DNA of 64,000 nucleotides, taken from Ruegeria meonggei. GTDB lineage: Bacteria > Pseudomonadota > Alphaproteobacteria > Rhodobacterales > Rhodobacteraceae. Location of the stretch: NCBI RefSeq assembly GCF_900172215.1, contig NZ_FWFP01000001.1, positions 434,001 through 498,000 of the forward strand, in the 5' to 3' direction. Under the pieces are notes generated by a model. It saw only the letters and a list, made by a program, of their open reading frames with translations. It was not told the origin of the DNA and ran no database searches. Made by a program: the position numbers and the translations under genes. Positions 25,799 through 35,200 of this stretch are shown piece by piece (position 1 is the first letter of the stretch; each line of letters opens with the position of its first letter).

Positions 25799-27217
25799 TT
25801 AGTCGCGCCGCAACGCTTTGAGCACGCGATCCAGGTCTTTGCTTTGTCTGCTGACCTGTGCTGGCGCTTTCTTGACCAAATTGTAGTACAGGGTCGGATC
25901 ATAGATCTGAACCGCAAGACCAAGACGCTCAGCCGTCAGCAAACCCTGCGCCTGCAGCAACTGATACGCCGCCCGCGACCGTTCCGTTCGCGATGCAACC
26001 TCTGCCAATTGCGCATCCAGCAAATCCTGCTGCGCGTTCAGCACGTCCAGAGTGGTCCGCGCGCCCAAGGTTGCTTCTTCCCGGATACCGTCAAACGCAA
26101 CCTGCGAGGCGCGGACCCGTTCGGTCGATGCCCGAAGGCTGGCCGAAGCCGCCTGAAAGGCTGCATAAGCGTCTGCGACCCCTTGGGTGATGTTCTTTTG
26201 CACGTTCAGCAAGTTGGCACGAGACGCGTCCCGCGTTGCCATGGCCCGGCGGACGCTGGCGGCCAGTCGACCACCGGCATAGATCGGCTGGGTGAACGTC
26301 AGCGAAACCGATGCATCCTCTAGACTGTCATCGTTATCATAGCTTTCGGTGATGCCCGCATCAGCGCTCAGGCCGACATTCGGACCCAGATTGGCACGCT
26401 GCTGTTGCACGACCAAATCCAGCGCTCGCACCTGGTGCTGTGCTGACTGAATAGCCGGGTGGTTGCGCTGCGCGAGGCCAACGGCCTCACTCTCGGATCG
26501 CGGCAGGTTCGGCAGACGCGGCTGACCGGCTGTACGCCCGGGCGCTTTGCCTACGGCGTTGACATATTCCGCCTGCGCAATGCTCAGGTTACCGCGTGCA
26601 ACCGCCAGATCCGCTTGCGAGCTTGCCAGCTGCGCTTGCGACAGTGCCACGTCAGTGCGGGTCACCTCGCCCACATCGAAACGGTCCTGTGACGCCCGGA
26701 GTTCTTCTGCCGACACCTCTACGTTGTTCATCCGAATCTGTACGGTTTCCTCTTGCAGCAAAACGCCCAGATATGCACCCAGCCCTCGGAACAGGACCTG
26801 CTGTTCAATATCAAGCAACGTCTGCCGCGTGGCCAAAACCGTTTCCTGCGCAGATTGTTTGCCCAGTACCGAAAAGCCGCCGTCGTAGACCAGTTGGCTC
26901 AACGTGAGCCCAGTAAAAAAATCTGATGGCTGATTCAAAGTAGCGACGCCACTTACGGTGGGTCGGTTGTGGCTCTGACTTATCCGCGCTGTCCAGTTTA
27001 TGATTGGTCTCAACGCCGACAAGGCAATCGCAACATCTTCATCCGCCGCACGCAACAGGGCGCGGTTTTGTTCCAGCAATCCGCTAGTATTATATGCTCC
27101 GATAAACGCATCGGTCAGGTTGTCGGCCCAAACCGCACGCCCTGGAAATGCACTGAGCGCTATACCCGCTGTCAATGCAACGGCCTTAATCAGATTCGCC
27201 CCCGTCCGTGAACGCAT
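25799..27217 (-). CDS. tolC: TolC family outer-membrane channel protein
   Basis: Outer-membrane component for type I secretion or efflux, 472 residues. A signal peptide (ALTAGIALSAFPGRAVWA) precedes repeated coiled-coil segments. The recurring motifs NxxxLLxQxxLLxA and YxxAQAQLASSQADLAVARG are typical of the two homologous TolC halves. No ABC transporter or fusion protein is adjacent, so the inner-membrane partner must be elsewhere. It lies in the order pcm-like, tolC, popZ-like on the minus strand. Confidence 0.92.
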   Translation of the reverse strand: MRSRTGANLIKAVALTAGIALSAFPGRAVWADNLTDAFIGAYNTSGLLEQNRALLRAADEDVAIALSALRPIINWTARISQSHNRPTVSGVATLNQPSDFFTGLTLSQLVYDGGFSVLGKQSAQETVLATRQTLLDIEQQVLFRGLGAYLGVLLQEETVQIRMNNVEVSAEELRASQDRFDVGEVTRTDVALSQAQLASSQADLAVARGNLSIAQAEYVNAVGKAPGRTAGQPRLPNLPRSESEAVGLAQRNHPAIQSAQHQVRALDLVVQQQRANLGPNVGLSADAGITESYDNDDSLEDASVSLTFTQPIYAGGRLAASVRRAMATRDASRANLLNVQKNITQGVADAYAAFQAASASLRASTERVRASQVAFDGIREEATLGARTTLDVLNAQQDLLDAQLAEVASRTERSRAAYQLLQAQGLLTAERLGLAVQIYDPTLYYNLVKKAPAQVSRQSKDLDRVLKALRRD

Positions 27218-27313
27218 AACAAAATCCTTCTCAAACCAAAATTACGCTGCCCTGCGAACAGTTTGCGTGTTTGTTTTCAACTAATCAAGGCGGCAGAAAA
27301 ATACAGGGTGCAA

Positions 27314-27967
27314 TTATAGCGAAAATGCACACTCTGCGGAAAATTCCTTCAAAATCGGTGCATTAGCATTGAACGCGTGACGCCAAGTCATCCGGCCACC
27401 GGTTTTGTGTCCGATCCGAACCGTGCCAAGCCGCCCTTCCACGAAAAGACAGGCGATACGCCCGTGATCTTTCAACTGAGCGATGAGAGCATCCGGCACC
27501 TGTTCTACTCCGCCCTGAATCATGATGACATCATAAGGTCCATGTTCGGTCGCCCCTTGTTCCAACGGACCTGTGTGCACGATTGCATTGTCGGCATCCG
27601 CCTCCATCAGAATCGTCTGCGCCTCGGCGGCCAGGCCTTCGTCTTCCTCTACCGCAACCACCAGCTGTGCCATGCGCGCAGCCACAGCGGTCGAGTATCC
27701 AAGGGCCGGAGCGATGTCCAAAACAACCTCGTCATTGGAGATGTTCAGCACGTCCAGAATCTTGGCCAGAGTCCGCGGCTCTAACATGCATCGTCCGTCG
27801 CCAAGCTCGATCACCCCTTCGGCATAAGCGGCTTCGCGTTGCCCGTCGGGAACAAAATTCTCACGCTTGACGGCCAGCATCGCGTCGATGATGGGAAATT
27901 TGGTGACATCAGAGGGTCGGATCTGCGTGTCCACCATCGTGCGGCGCCGGGTTGCGAAATCTGTCAT
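27314..27967 (-). CDS. pcm: protein-L-isoaspartate O-methyltransferase-like protein
   Basis: SAM-dependent carboxyl methyltransferase family that repairs isoaspartyl residues. The frame is open to 28096, but the family begins at MTDFATRRRTMVDTQIRPSD, giving start 27967 and 217 residues. Motif I is VVLDIAPALGYSTAVAARM and the post-I acidic residue is in VVAVEEDE. Motif I has APALGY rather than the usual GtGsGY, a feature of the alphaproteobacterial branch beside tolC, so catalytic identity is less certain than the fold. It is 96 bp upstream of tolC on the same strand. Confidence 0.85.
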   Translation of the reverse strand: MTDFATRRRTMVDTQIRPSDVTKFPIIDAMLAVKRENFVPDGQREAAYAEGVIELGDGRCMLEPRTLAKILDVLNISNDEVVLDIAPALGYSTAVAARMAQLVVAVEEDEGLAAEAQTILMEADADNAIVHTGPLEQGATEHGPYDVIMIQGGVEQVPDALIAQLKDHGRIACLFVEGRLGTVRIGHKTGGRMTWRHAFNANAPILKEFSAECAFSL

Positions 27968-28195
27968 TTGATCGCTCGTTCTTATCCCAAGGTTGATTGG
28001 CTTGTGCCATATTCCGACGATACCGGCAACGGCCCTGGCAGCGAAAGTTTCCTCAGACTGCCGGAACTTTGAGGGGCGCAAATCCGATCGATACAAGCCG
28101 ACAACCGCTTTTTGCAGCCGACCTACTGGACGCCCCTAACGAAAGGTGCTAAAACGCCTGTCACACCACGGCAAGTATTTGATTTTACTTGAAAA

Positions 28196-28269
28196 GGCGA
28201 GTTGGCGGAGTGGTGACGCAGCGGATTGCAAATCCGTGTACACCGGTTCGATTCCGGTACTCGCCTCCA
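28196..28269 (+). tRNA. tRNA-Cys (GCA)
   Basis: A full cloverleaf. The acceptor GGCGAGT pairs with ACTCGCC, followed by discriminator T and an encoded CCA. The anticodon stem-loop GGATTGCAAATCC gives anticodon GCA, and the T-arm is CCGGTTCGATTCCGG. A U at the discriminator position is the usual tRNA-Cys identity element. The 3' end is directly followed by integrase-associated repeats, so this gene is the likely integration site of the adjoining island. Confidence 0.96.
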
Positions 28270-28271
28270 CA

Positions 28272-28362
28272 ACATCTTGTAAAATACGCCAATCTTAAGC
28301 CCACCAACACAAGATGTAGTCTCGCAATTTTCGTGCACAATTCGTACACAGTCCGCGTGCAG
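28272..28362. repeat. putative integrase-binding repeats next to tRNA-Cys
   Basis: ACATCTTGT (28272-28280) is repeated inverted as ACAAGATGT (28309-28317), starting two bases after the tRNA CCA. It is followed by 11-bp spaced direct repeats TTCGTGCACA (28330-28339) and TTCGTACACA (28341-28350), with a weaker CCGCGTGCAG at 28353. Position between tRNA and integrase suggests core and arm sites of an attL, or a self-regulating promoter. Confidence 0.45.
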
Positions 28363-28432
28363 ATTCGAATGCAATTTGAGGCCTTTTGCCGTATACTGAG
28401 AAAAAACAGGCAACTAGGCGAAACAGCACGCG

Positions 28433-29848
28433 ATGAGTTACGGCGTTACAACGATAGATGTGCACAAAAAACTGAAGCTGGATAAGCGCCAGGGCAGCGA
28501 AAATTGGTACGTGCGGCTGACTTTGGACAACGGCAAACGTGTTGTGAAAAGCACAAAGACAGACGACTTAGAGGAAGCAAAAGTACGCGCGATTGAGCTG
28601 TACCACGAAACCAAAGCGCGCATCAAAAATCACCTCCCCGCTCAAACCCGCAAATTCAAGCATGTTGCTGAATACGCGATGGCGCGCATGCAGCGCGAAC
28701 TTGATGAGGGTGGCGGCAAGCAAGCTTACAAAGATTACTTCTCAGCATTGCGCATTTGGCTCATCCCGTACTTTGGCGACACGGATGTAGCGAAGATAGA
28801 TTTGGCTGCGCTGACGGCGTTTGACGCGTGGCGTACTGAGACGAATAAAAAGCCGTTCTCACAAAGCGGCATCAATAATCACAACGCTGCACTGAACAGA
28901 GTACTGGATGAAGCAGAACTGCACGGCTGGATCGTAAAATCTATGCGCCCCACCCTGCTAAACAAAGGCGTCAAAAGCGAAAGCAGAGGCAGCTTCACGG
29001 ACGCAGAGTACAAGAAGATTTATACCGCGCTGCGCAGTTGGCACAAAAAGACCAAAGACAAAAAGGCAGCGGCAACGCGCGAAGTGCTACGCAACTACGT
29101 GCTGTTTCTTGCAAACACTGGCGTGCGTCACGGCACAGAGGCTTTGCGGCTACGTTGGCGGAACATTGAATGGCAGGAGAATGGCGGTGAACGCTATTTG
29201 GTGGTGAACGTAGACGGGAAAACGCGAAAGAGAAGCGCAGTGGCGCGAGACACAGTGGAAGGCTACTTGGACAGACAAAGTACGCTGAACCCCGCTCTCA
29301 GCTACGACAGCTTCGCTCTGCTCATCGCAGCCAAATGCAACGAGCATGTGTTCACGACCCGCTTGGGCGCAGTTGCAAACATCGCGAGCTTAAACCGCGC
29401 ATTTAATGCGCTGCTGGATGACTTGGGTTTGAAAATTGGCGCTGATGGCAAATCCCGCACCCTGTACAGCTTGCGGCACTACTATGCGACGCGGGATTTG
29501 AAGCGCGGCATCAGCACACATGCCCTGAGCAAACAAATGGGTAACAGCACGGCAATGTTGGACAAGCACTACAGCAAATACAGCCCATTGCTTAACGCAA
29601 AAATGCACAGTGGGCGCGACATGCGAAAAATCCAGAAGAAGGAAGCGGCAGCAAACGGCGGGGGCGTGGTGGCTACAGCGTTCAATATGCTTACAGCGGG
29701 CAAACTAGATGAAGCTGGGCTGCTGGCGGCTTTGGGCGTTGAACGACAGAATTACGTGGTGACAGAAGAGATTGCGATGAAGGCGCTGGCGGCAAAGAAT
29801 GACGACTTGATAAAGGGCGATACACTACTGCGGATATTGAATGGGTAG
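28433..29848 (+). CDS. tyrosine-family site-specific integrase
   Basis: Phage/island integrase, 471 residues. An N-terminal AP2-like/SAM-like DNA-binding part precedes the catalytic domain. Catalytic residues are visible: Arg in NTGVRHGTEALRLRW, the box II LRH in LYSLRHYYATRD, and the nucleophile Tyr in LDKHYSKYSP. The usual first box II histidine is Tyr (YSLRH). Codon use is AT-richer and Lys-richer than neighbours, a sign of transfer. It begins 164 bp after tRNA-Cys, its likely target. A C-terminal extension of about 90 residues follows the Tyr motif. Confidence 0.93.
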   Translation: MSYGVTTIDVHKKLKLDKRQGSENWYVRLTLDNGKRVVKSTKTDDLEEAKVRAIELYHETKARIKNHLPAQTRKFKHVAEYAMARMQRELDEGGGKQAYKDYFSALRIWLIPYFGDTDVAKIDLAALTAFDAWRTETNKKPFSQSGINNHNAALNRVLDEAELHGWIVKSMRPTLLNKGVKSESRGSFTDAEYKKIYTALRSWHKKTKDKKAAATREVLRNYVLFLANTGVRHGTEALRLRWRNIEWQENGGERYLVVNVDGKTRKRSAVARDTVEGYLDRQSTLNPALSYDSFALLIAAKCNEHVFTTRLGAVANIASLNRAFNALLDDLGLKIGADGKSRTLYSLRHYYATRDLKRGISTHALSKQMGNSTAMLDKHYSKYSPLLNAKMHSGRDMRKIQKKEAAANGGGVVATAFNMLTAGKLDEAGLLAALGVERQNYVVTEEIAMKALAAKNDDLIKGDTLLRILNG

Positions 29849-29882
29849 TTGACGCAACCGCTGCTGCGCCAACCAAAACGTC

Positions 29883-30185
29883 TTACTTCGCCTTTCGACG
29901 CTGTGTTGCCTTTGCAATCGCCTCGTCCAGTTCACCAGCGTCTGTCGCCGCCTTCAACGCGTTCAGTGCGCCAGCAATATCTTTCAGCGCTTTCACGAAA
30001 ACAGAGTTTCCATTGCCAATCGTCAGCGCCTTATTTCCGTATTTGCACTGCACGTACCAGCCGCCGTCCTGTTCAAAAAACCACGGACGTACCTTGCGCA
30101 GCTTGTCCACCAGCACTTTTTCACCCTGCTCATTCTTGACCCATGACTTGCGCGCCACCTCATAGGTTTCGTCGTTTAGGCGCAT
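29883..30185 (-). CDS. small island-borne protein, DUF6641-like
   Basis: A 100-residue basic protein. Its pattern (KLRKVRPWFFEQDGGWYVQCKYGNKALTI, about residues 28-56, and a C-terminal AATDAGELDEAI) matches my recollection of a DUF6641 family found beside integrases. Function is unknown. It is convergent with the integrase gene, and its low-GC style matches the integrase rather than the chromosome. It is the only cargo gene I can support in this island. Confidence 0.65.
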   Translation of the reverse strand: MRLNDETYEVARKSWVKNEQGEKVLVDKLRKVRPWFFEQDGGWYVQCKYGNKALTIGNGNSVFVKALKDIAGALNALKAATDAGELDEAIAKATQRRKAK

Positions 30186-30499
30186 ACCCCCGCCTGAGTC
30201 GCTTTCAGGAATACTGGTTCAGACCACGAACGAGCTGAGGTGAGCACGCCAGAAAGAGCTATCCAGCGCGAAACAAAGCTCGTCGGCAACTCTTAACGAA
30301 ATGACCACTAGTCGCTGCCGATGGACAACTGAAGGAAACACGGTGGTTTCCGATGAACCTCGCTTCAAAATATACTTGAAAACACCGTGTGGCTGGCAAC
30401 AAATGCCGCTGGCTGACCTTTGCTGGTCGCTTTTCTGACCTCGCAGAAATCTACCCATCTCTCATGCTTGACAAGCCCCCTGCCCGTGCCGCATGTCCC
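30186..30499. other. non-coding stretch, probable right end of the island
   Basis: About 310 bases with no supported gene. It holds nested inverted repeats: ACACGGTG (30338-30345) with CACCGTGT (30383-30390), and inside it TTCAA (30364-30368) with TTGAA (30376-30380). No repeat of the tRNA-Cys 3' end is visible, so an attR cannot be placed. A short minus-strand frame here has no ribosome site or family resemblance. Confidence 0.5.
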
Positions 30500-30690
30500 T
30501 TGCGTTGGTGTCCATCTTGCGATGGATGAAAAGGGAATGCGTCAGCGGGACAACCGTCAAACGCAGCCGCCCCCGCGACCGTGACCGGAGAGGGTGCCCA
30601 AAGCCACTGGCCTGACAGGCCGGGAAGGCGGGACATCTGCCAGAGGACCGCCTCTGACATCCGCAAGCCGGGAGACCTGCCAACACCCGA
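30500..30690 (+). ncRNA. cobalamin riboswitch controlling the cob operon
   Basis: AdoCbl-class riboswitch. The conserved core GGGAATGC (30533-30540), GCCGCCCCCGCGACCGTGA, the paired GCCACTGGCC region and the B12 box GCAAGCCGGGAGACCTGCC (30664-30682) are all present in order. It precedes the DUF1636-cobW-cobN operon and should lower expression when cobalamin is abundant. Downstream, GGACGGGGT (30701-30709) can pair with ACCCCGTCC (30753-30761). The overlapping CCCCC (30760-30764) can instead pair with the GGGGG at the start site, enclosing AGAGGA, which suggests translational control. Confidence 0.93.
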
Positions 30691-30792
30691 AGATGAAACC
30701 GGACGGGGTGTTCCGGTGTCGGGTCCATGTGCAATCGCGTGGCCCGCATGAAACCCCGTCCCCCACAAAGAGGAATTGGGGGGATGAGAGAC

Positions 30793-31173
30793 ATGACCGA
30801 GACCACACCAGTTGAATTGCTGGTTTGCACCACGTGTCGTCGCGGACTGCCTGTCGAGGACGACGCGCAGCGACCCGGCGCCTTGCTGCACAAAGCACTG
30901 GAACAGGCAGGCCTGCCGGATGGCGTGACCCTGAAGCCGGTTGAGTGCCTTTCGAATTGCGATCAGGGCTGTTCCATCGTCCTGCGCGGTGGGCCAACAC
31001 GCTGGACCTTTGTCTACGAAAACCTGACCGAAACCGAGCACGTCGAAACGATTGTCGATGGTGCAACCAAATACTTGGCTGCCGAAGACGGTTTGGTGAA
31101 ATGGCGCGAGCGTCCTGAACATTTCCGCAAAAACTGTGCGGCCCGTATTCCCCCGATTGGAGCCCTGAAATGA
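30793..31173 (+). CDS. DUF1636 thioredoxin-like ferredoxin/metal-binding protein
   Basis: First gene of the riboswitch-controlled cob operon, 126 residues. The cysteine pattern LVCTTCRRG (CxxC) and ECLSNCDQGCS (Cx3C then Cx3C) marks DUF1636 (COG5469-like). This family is thought to bind metal or an Fe-S cluster on a thioredoxin-like fold. An in-frame ATG at 30784 is an alternative start. The stop overlaps the cobW start as ATGA. Placement upstream of cobW suggests a role in cobalt delivery or redox supply to the pathway, an inference. A paralogue is at 46355-46711. Confidence 0.85.
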   Translation: MTETTPVELLVCTTCRRGLPVEDDAQRPGALLHKALEQAGLPDGVTLKPVECLSNCDQGCSIVLRGGPTRWTFVYENLTETEHVETIVDGATKYLAAEDGLVKWRERPEHFRKNCAARIPPIGALK

Positions 31174-32225
31174 GTACTCTTGAGAAACTTCCCGTCACCG
31201 TGATCACCGGTTTTCTGGGCGCAGGAAAAACCACACTTGTCCGCCACCTGATGCAAAACCCACAAGGCAAGCGGCTGGCCATTGTGGTTAATGAGTTCGG
31301 TGACGTTGGGGTCGATGGCGACATCCTGAAATCCTGTGCCATCCCCGATTGCCCGGCGGAAAACATCATGGAGCTGGCCAATGGCTGTATCTGCTGCACC
31401 GTGGCTGATGACTTCATCCCTACCATCGAGGCGCTGATGGCACTGGAGCCGCGGCCCGATCACATCCTGATCGAAACCTCGGGTCTTGCCCTGCCCAAAC
31501 CACTGCTGAAAGCGTTTGACTGGCCTGATATCCGCTCAAAAATAACCGTTGATGGCGTGATCGCGCTGGCCGATGCCGAAGCAGTCGCCGCTGGCCGCTT
31601 TGCACCCAATGTCGCGGCAGTTGACGCCCAGCGCCTGGCCGACGATTCGATCAACCATGAAACGCCTTTGTCCGAGGTGTTCGAGGATCAAATCTCTTGC
31701 GCTGACATCATTCTGCTGACCAAGCCCGATCTGGCCGGTCCAGAGGGTGTGGCGAAGGCCAAAGCGATCATTGCGGCAGAGGCTCCGCGCTCCCTGCCCG
31801 TGGTCGAAGTCGCCGAAGGCGCAGTGGACGTACGTGTGGTTCTGGGGCTGGAATCCGCTGCCGAAGATGACATGGACGCACGTCCCAGCCATCACGACGG
31901 CCATCACGATCACGAGCATGATGATTTCGAAAGCATCATTGTCGAATTGCCGGAACAGGTTGATCCAGCCGAGCTGGTCGCCCGGATCGAACGTCTGGCC
32001 AATGAGTTGAACATCCTGCGGGTCAAAGGCTATGCTGCCATTCAGGGCAAGCCGATGCGCCTGCTGGTGCAGGCCGTCGGTGCCCGCGTGCGTCACCAGT
32101 ACGACCGTCCGTGGGAAGCGGGTGAAGAGCGCCGTTCGCGGCTGGTGGTCATTGCGGAACATGACGACATCAAAGAGGCCGCAATCCGCGATATCCTCGT
32201 GGGTGTAGCAGAGGCCGCCGAATAA
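31170..32225 (+). CDS. cobW: cobalamin biosynthesis GTPase CobW
   Basis: G3E-family GTPase believed to chaperone Co2+ to the cobaltochelatase. The P-loop is GFLGAGKTT near residue 15. The metal-binding CxCC motif is CICC, and a His-rich loop HHDGHHDHEHDD lies near residue 228 before the CobW C-terminal domain. Length 351 is typical. It is coupled to the upstream DUF1636 gene by a 4-bp overlap and sits 2 bp before cobN, matching its proposed role in supplying cobalt to CobN. Confidence 0.96.
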   Translation: MSTLEKLPVTVITGFLGAGKTTLVRHLMQNPQGKRLAIVVNEFGDVGVDGDILKSCAIPDCPAENIMELANGCICCTVADDFIPTIEALMALEPRPDHILIETSGLALPKPLLKAFDWPDIRSKITVDGVIALADAEAVAAGRFAPNVAAVDAQRLADDSINHETPLSEVFEDQISCADIILLTKPDLAGPEGVAKAKAIIAAEAPRSLPVVEVAEGAVDVRVVLGLESAAEDDMDARPSHHDGHHDHEHDDFESIIVELPEQVDPAELVARIERLANELNILRVKGYAAIQGKPMRLLVQAVGARVRHQYDRPWEAGEERRSRLVVIAEHDDIKEAAIRDILVGVAEAAE

Positions 32226-32227
32226 AA

Positions 32228-35200
32228 ATGCACGTCGTCTTCCGCGAAAGCCACGGGTTAGAAGAGACCGAGACCCCAACCGACCTGGGCCAGAGCCCAG
32301 CGGATTTGGTGGTGTTGTCGTTCTCGGACAGCGACCTAGGCGCTTTCGCGGCAGGCTGGCATCGCGGTGGTGGGTCCGAGGGACGGATGCCGACGATGCG
32401 GCTGGCCAATCTGACCGCGCTGAAACATCCGCTGTCCGTCGACACCTATGTCGAACAGACGCTGGAGGGCGCCAAAGGCATCCTGATCCGTCTGATCGGC
32501 GGCGTGCCCTACTGGGCTTACGGGTTGCAGCAGGCGCTGGCGCTGGCGCAGAGCAAAGGCATCGCTTTGGCAGTCCTGCCCGCCGACGGGCGTGAAGACA
32601 CGCGGCTGGACGAGTATTCCACCCTGCCCGTCTCGACCCTTCGGCGTCTGGCGCATTTGTGTGACACCGGCGGCGAAGTTGCAGCGCAGGCTGCTCTGGC
32701 ACAGATGGCTCTGGCGGCGGGGCTTTATGCCGGACCGGTCATGGGGGCCAAAACAATCCCCGAATGCGGAGCATGGTGCCCGGATCGTGGGGTCATCCCG
32801 GTCGACAAAGCCTTTACCGGCGACGCGAAACGCATTGTTGTGACGTTCTACCGGGCTTACCTGACCTCGGCGGATACCGCGCCAGTCGCGGCGCTGGTCC
32901 ACGGCTTGCGTGCCCGTGGGTTTGACGCGGTCGGGGTATTCGCGCCTTCGCTGAAAGCGCCTAACGCCGCTGCGTGGCTGCGCGAACAAATCGTCGCGCT
33001 GGCCCCTTCGGCGATCATCAACGCCACCTCGTTCTCGGGCAAAGGCGCGTCGGGCACCTCTCCTCTGGACGCCGCCAATGTCCCTGTGTTCCAGGTCGCG
33101 CTATCCACGGCACGCCGTAAGGCCTGGGCCGAGGCGGAACGGGGCCTATCCCCTGCCGATCTCGCCATGCACGTGGTGCTGCCCGAAGTGGACGGGAGGA
33201 TTTCGGCGGGTATCGCCTCGTTCAAAGAACCGGGCAAACGCGACCCATATCTGGAGTATTCGCGCTTTGCCCACCGGGCCGAGCCGGAACGGATCGAGGC
33301 GATCATAGACCGCGTAAGCGGCTGGCTGAACCTGAACGATAAGCCAAAGGCAGATCAGATCCCGGCGCTGATCTTATCCACATATCCGGGCAAGAATTGG
33401 CAGATGGCCCATGCGGTCGGCCTGGATGCGCTGGCGTCAGCCGAGGCGATGCTGTCCGATCTGCAAACCGAAGGCTATAAGACCGCGCCCGCCGAACCAA
33501 TAACTGACACACTGCTGGGCGCTCGGCTAACCTGGCCTCTAAAGGACTATCTGTCGGCGCTGGCAGACGTTCCGGAATCCCTGCGCGCAGATCTGCAAAC
33601 CGTCTGGGGCGGACCCGAGAACGACCCGTCCTTCGCTGGTGGCGCGTTTCACTTCACTGCCCTGCGGCGTGGTAAGGCGTTGGTGGCGCTGCAACCCGAA
33701 CGCGGTACGCCGGAACTGCGGGAAGACGAATATCACGACCTGTCGCGCACCCCGCGCCACGGCTATGTCGCGTTTTACCTGTGGCTGCGTCAGGGTCTGG
33801 GCGCGGACGCTTTGATCCACATCGGGGCGCACGGCACGCTGGAATGGCTGCCCGGAAAATCGGTCGCCCTGTCCCAGGAATGCTGGCCCGAGGTGTTGAT
33901 CCGCGATCTTCCGGTGATCTACCCCTTTATCGTCAACGATCCAGGCGAAGCCGCGCAGGCCAAGCGCCGGATCGGGGCGGTCACATTGGGACATATCCCG
34001 CCCCCTATGAAAGAAAGCGGCACACCGGATCGGATGGTACGGTTGGAATCGCTGCTGGACGAGTTTTCCAATGCGGACGGGTTGGATCCCAAACGGCGCG
34101 ACCGACTGCAATCCGATATCCGGGATGAGGCGCAGGCCATCGGGCTGGAAAATGATCTGGGTCTGGATCAGGCCACCTGTAGCACCGAGGCGATCACACG
34201 TATCGACCGTTTTGTCTGTGACATCAAGGAAAGCCAGTTCGGCGATGGGCTGCATATCTTCGGCCGCGCGCCCAAAGTGACGGGCAATTTCGACGCCGCC
34301 CCCTCGGCCCATGCCGAACGCAGCGCCCTGATCGACGCGTTGGCGGGCAAACGGATTGAGGCTGGCCCCTCAGGTTCCCCCTATCGCGGGCGGTCGGATG
34401 TGCTACCGACGGGGCGGAACCTCTACACCACCGATCCACGTTCGGTCCCGACCCGCGCCGCCTATACCCAAGGTGTGAAACTGGCCGAAGAACTGGTCCG
34501 GCGTCACCTGCAGGAAGAAGGCGATTACCCCAAGGGGCTGATTGTCGATCTCTGGGGCTCGGCCACCATGCGCACCGCAGGCGAGGAATTCGCCATGGCG
34601 CTGCACCTGCTGGGTGTCAAACCGGTCTGGGACAAAGGGTCCGAGCGGGTTTCTGGCATCGAAGTGCTGCCCATCACCGACCTCAACCGTCCGCGTCTGG
34701 ATGTGACCCTGCGCGTCTCGGGCCTGTTCCGCGATGTGTTTCCGACGCTGTCGGCGCTTTACGGTCAGGCGGTACGGGCGCTGTCGGCGCGGGATGAGGC
34801 CCAGGATTGGAACCCCTACGCGGGTCAGGCCCCCGCGGCTCGGGTCTTTGGCCCTGCACCCGGCAGCTATGGTCTGAACATGACCCACCTCTCGGAAACC
34901 TACACCGATGAAGCCCGCACGCAGGCCGGAGAAGCATGGCTGGAGGCCAGCTCTTTCGCATTGGAGGGTGAGCATATCGCGCAGGACCGGGACGGCATCA
35001 CCCGGCGTGTCGCCAATGCCGACAGCTTTGTGCACCTGCAGGACCTGACCGAAACCGACCTGCTGCTGGCCAATGACTACGCCACGCATGAGGCTGGTTT
35101 TGCAGCCGCCAAGAAGGTTACCGGCGGCACCGCCCAGCTGTATCATCTAGACAATACCAACCCGGAGAACCCGCGCGCGCGCACCCTGCCCGAAGAGATC

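Noticed and set aside
30219..30458. 79-codon minus-strand frame in the stretch before the first riboswitch
   Set aside because: No ribosome site or family resemblance; it crosses the inverted repeats of a probable island end.
28270..30499. Copy of the tRNA-Cys 3' end as attR
   Set aside because: I searched by eye for the T-arm/acceptor sequence to the right of the integrase and found none.
31536..32702. 388-codon frame antisense to cobW and cobN
   Set aside because: Arg/Pro/Ala-rich low-complexity translation, no motif, opposite a strongly supported operon.
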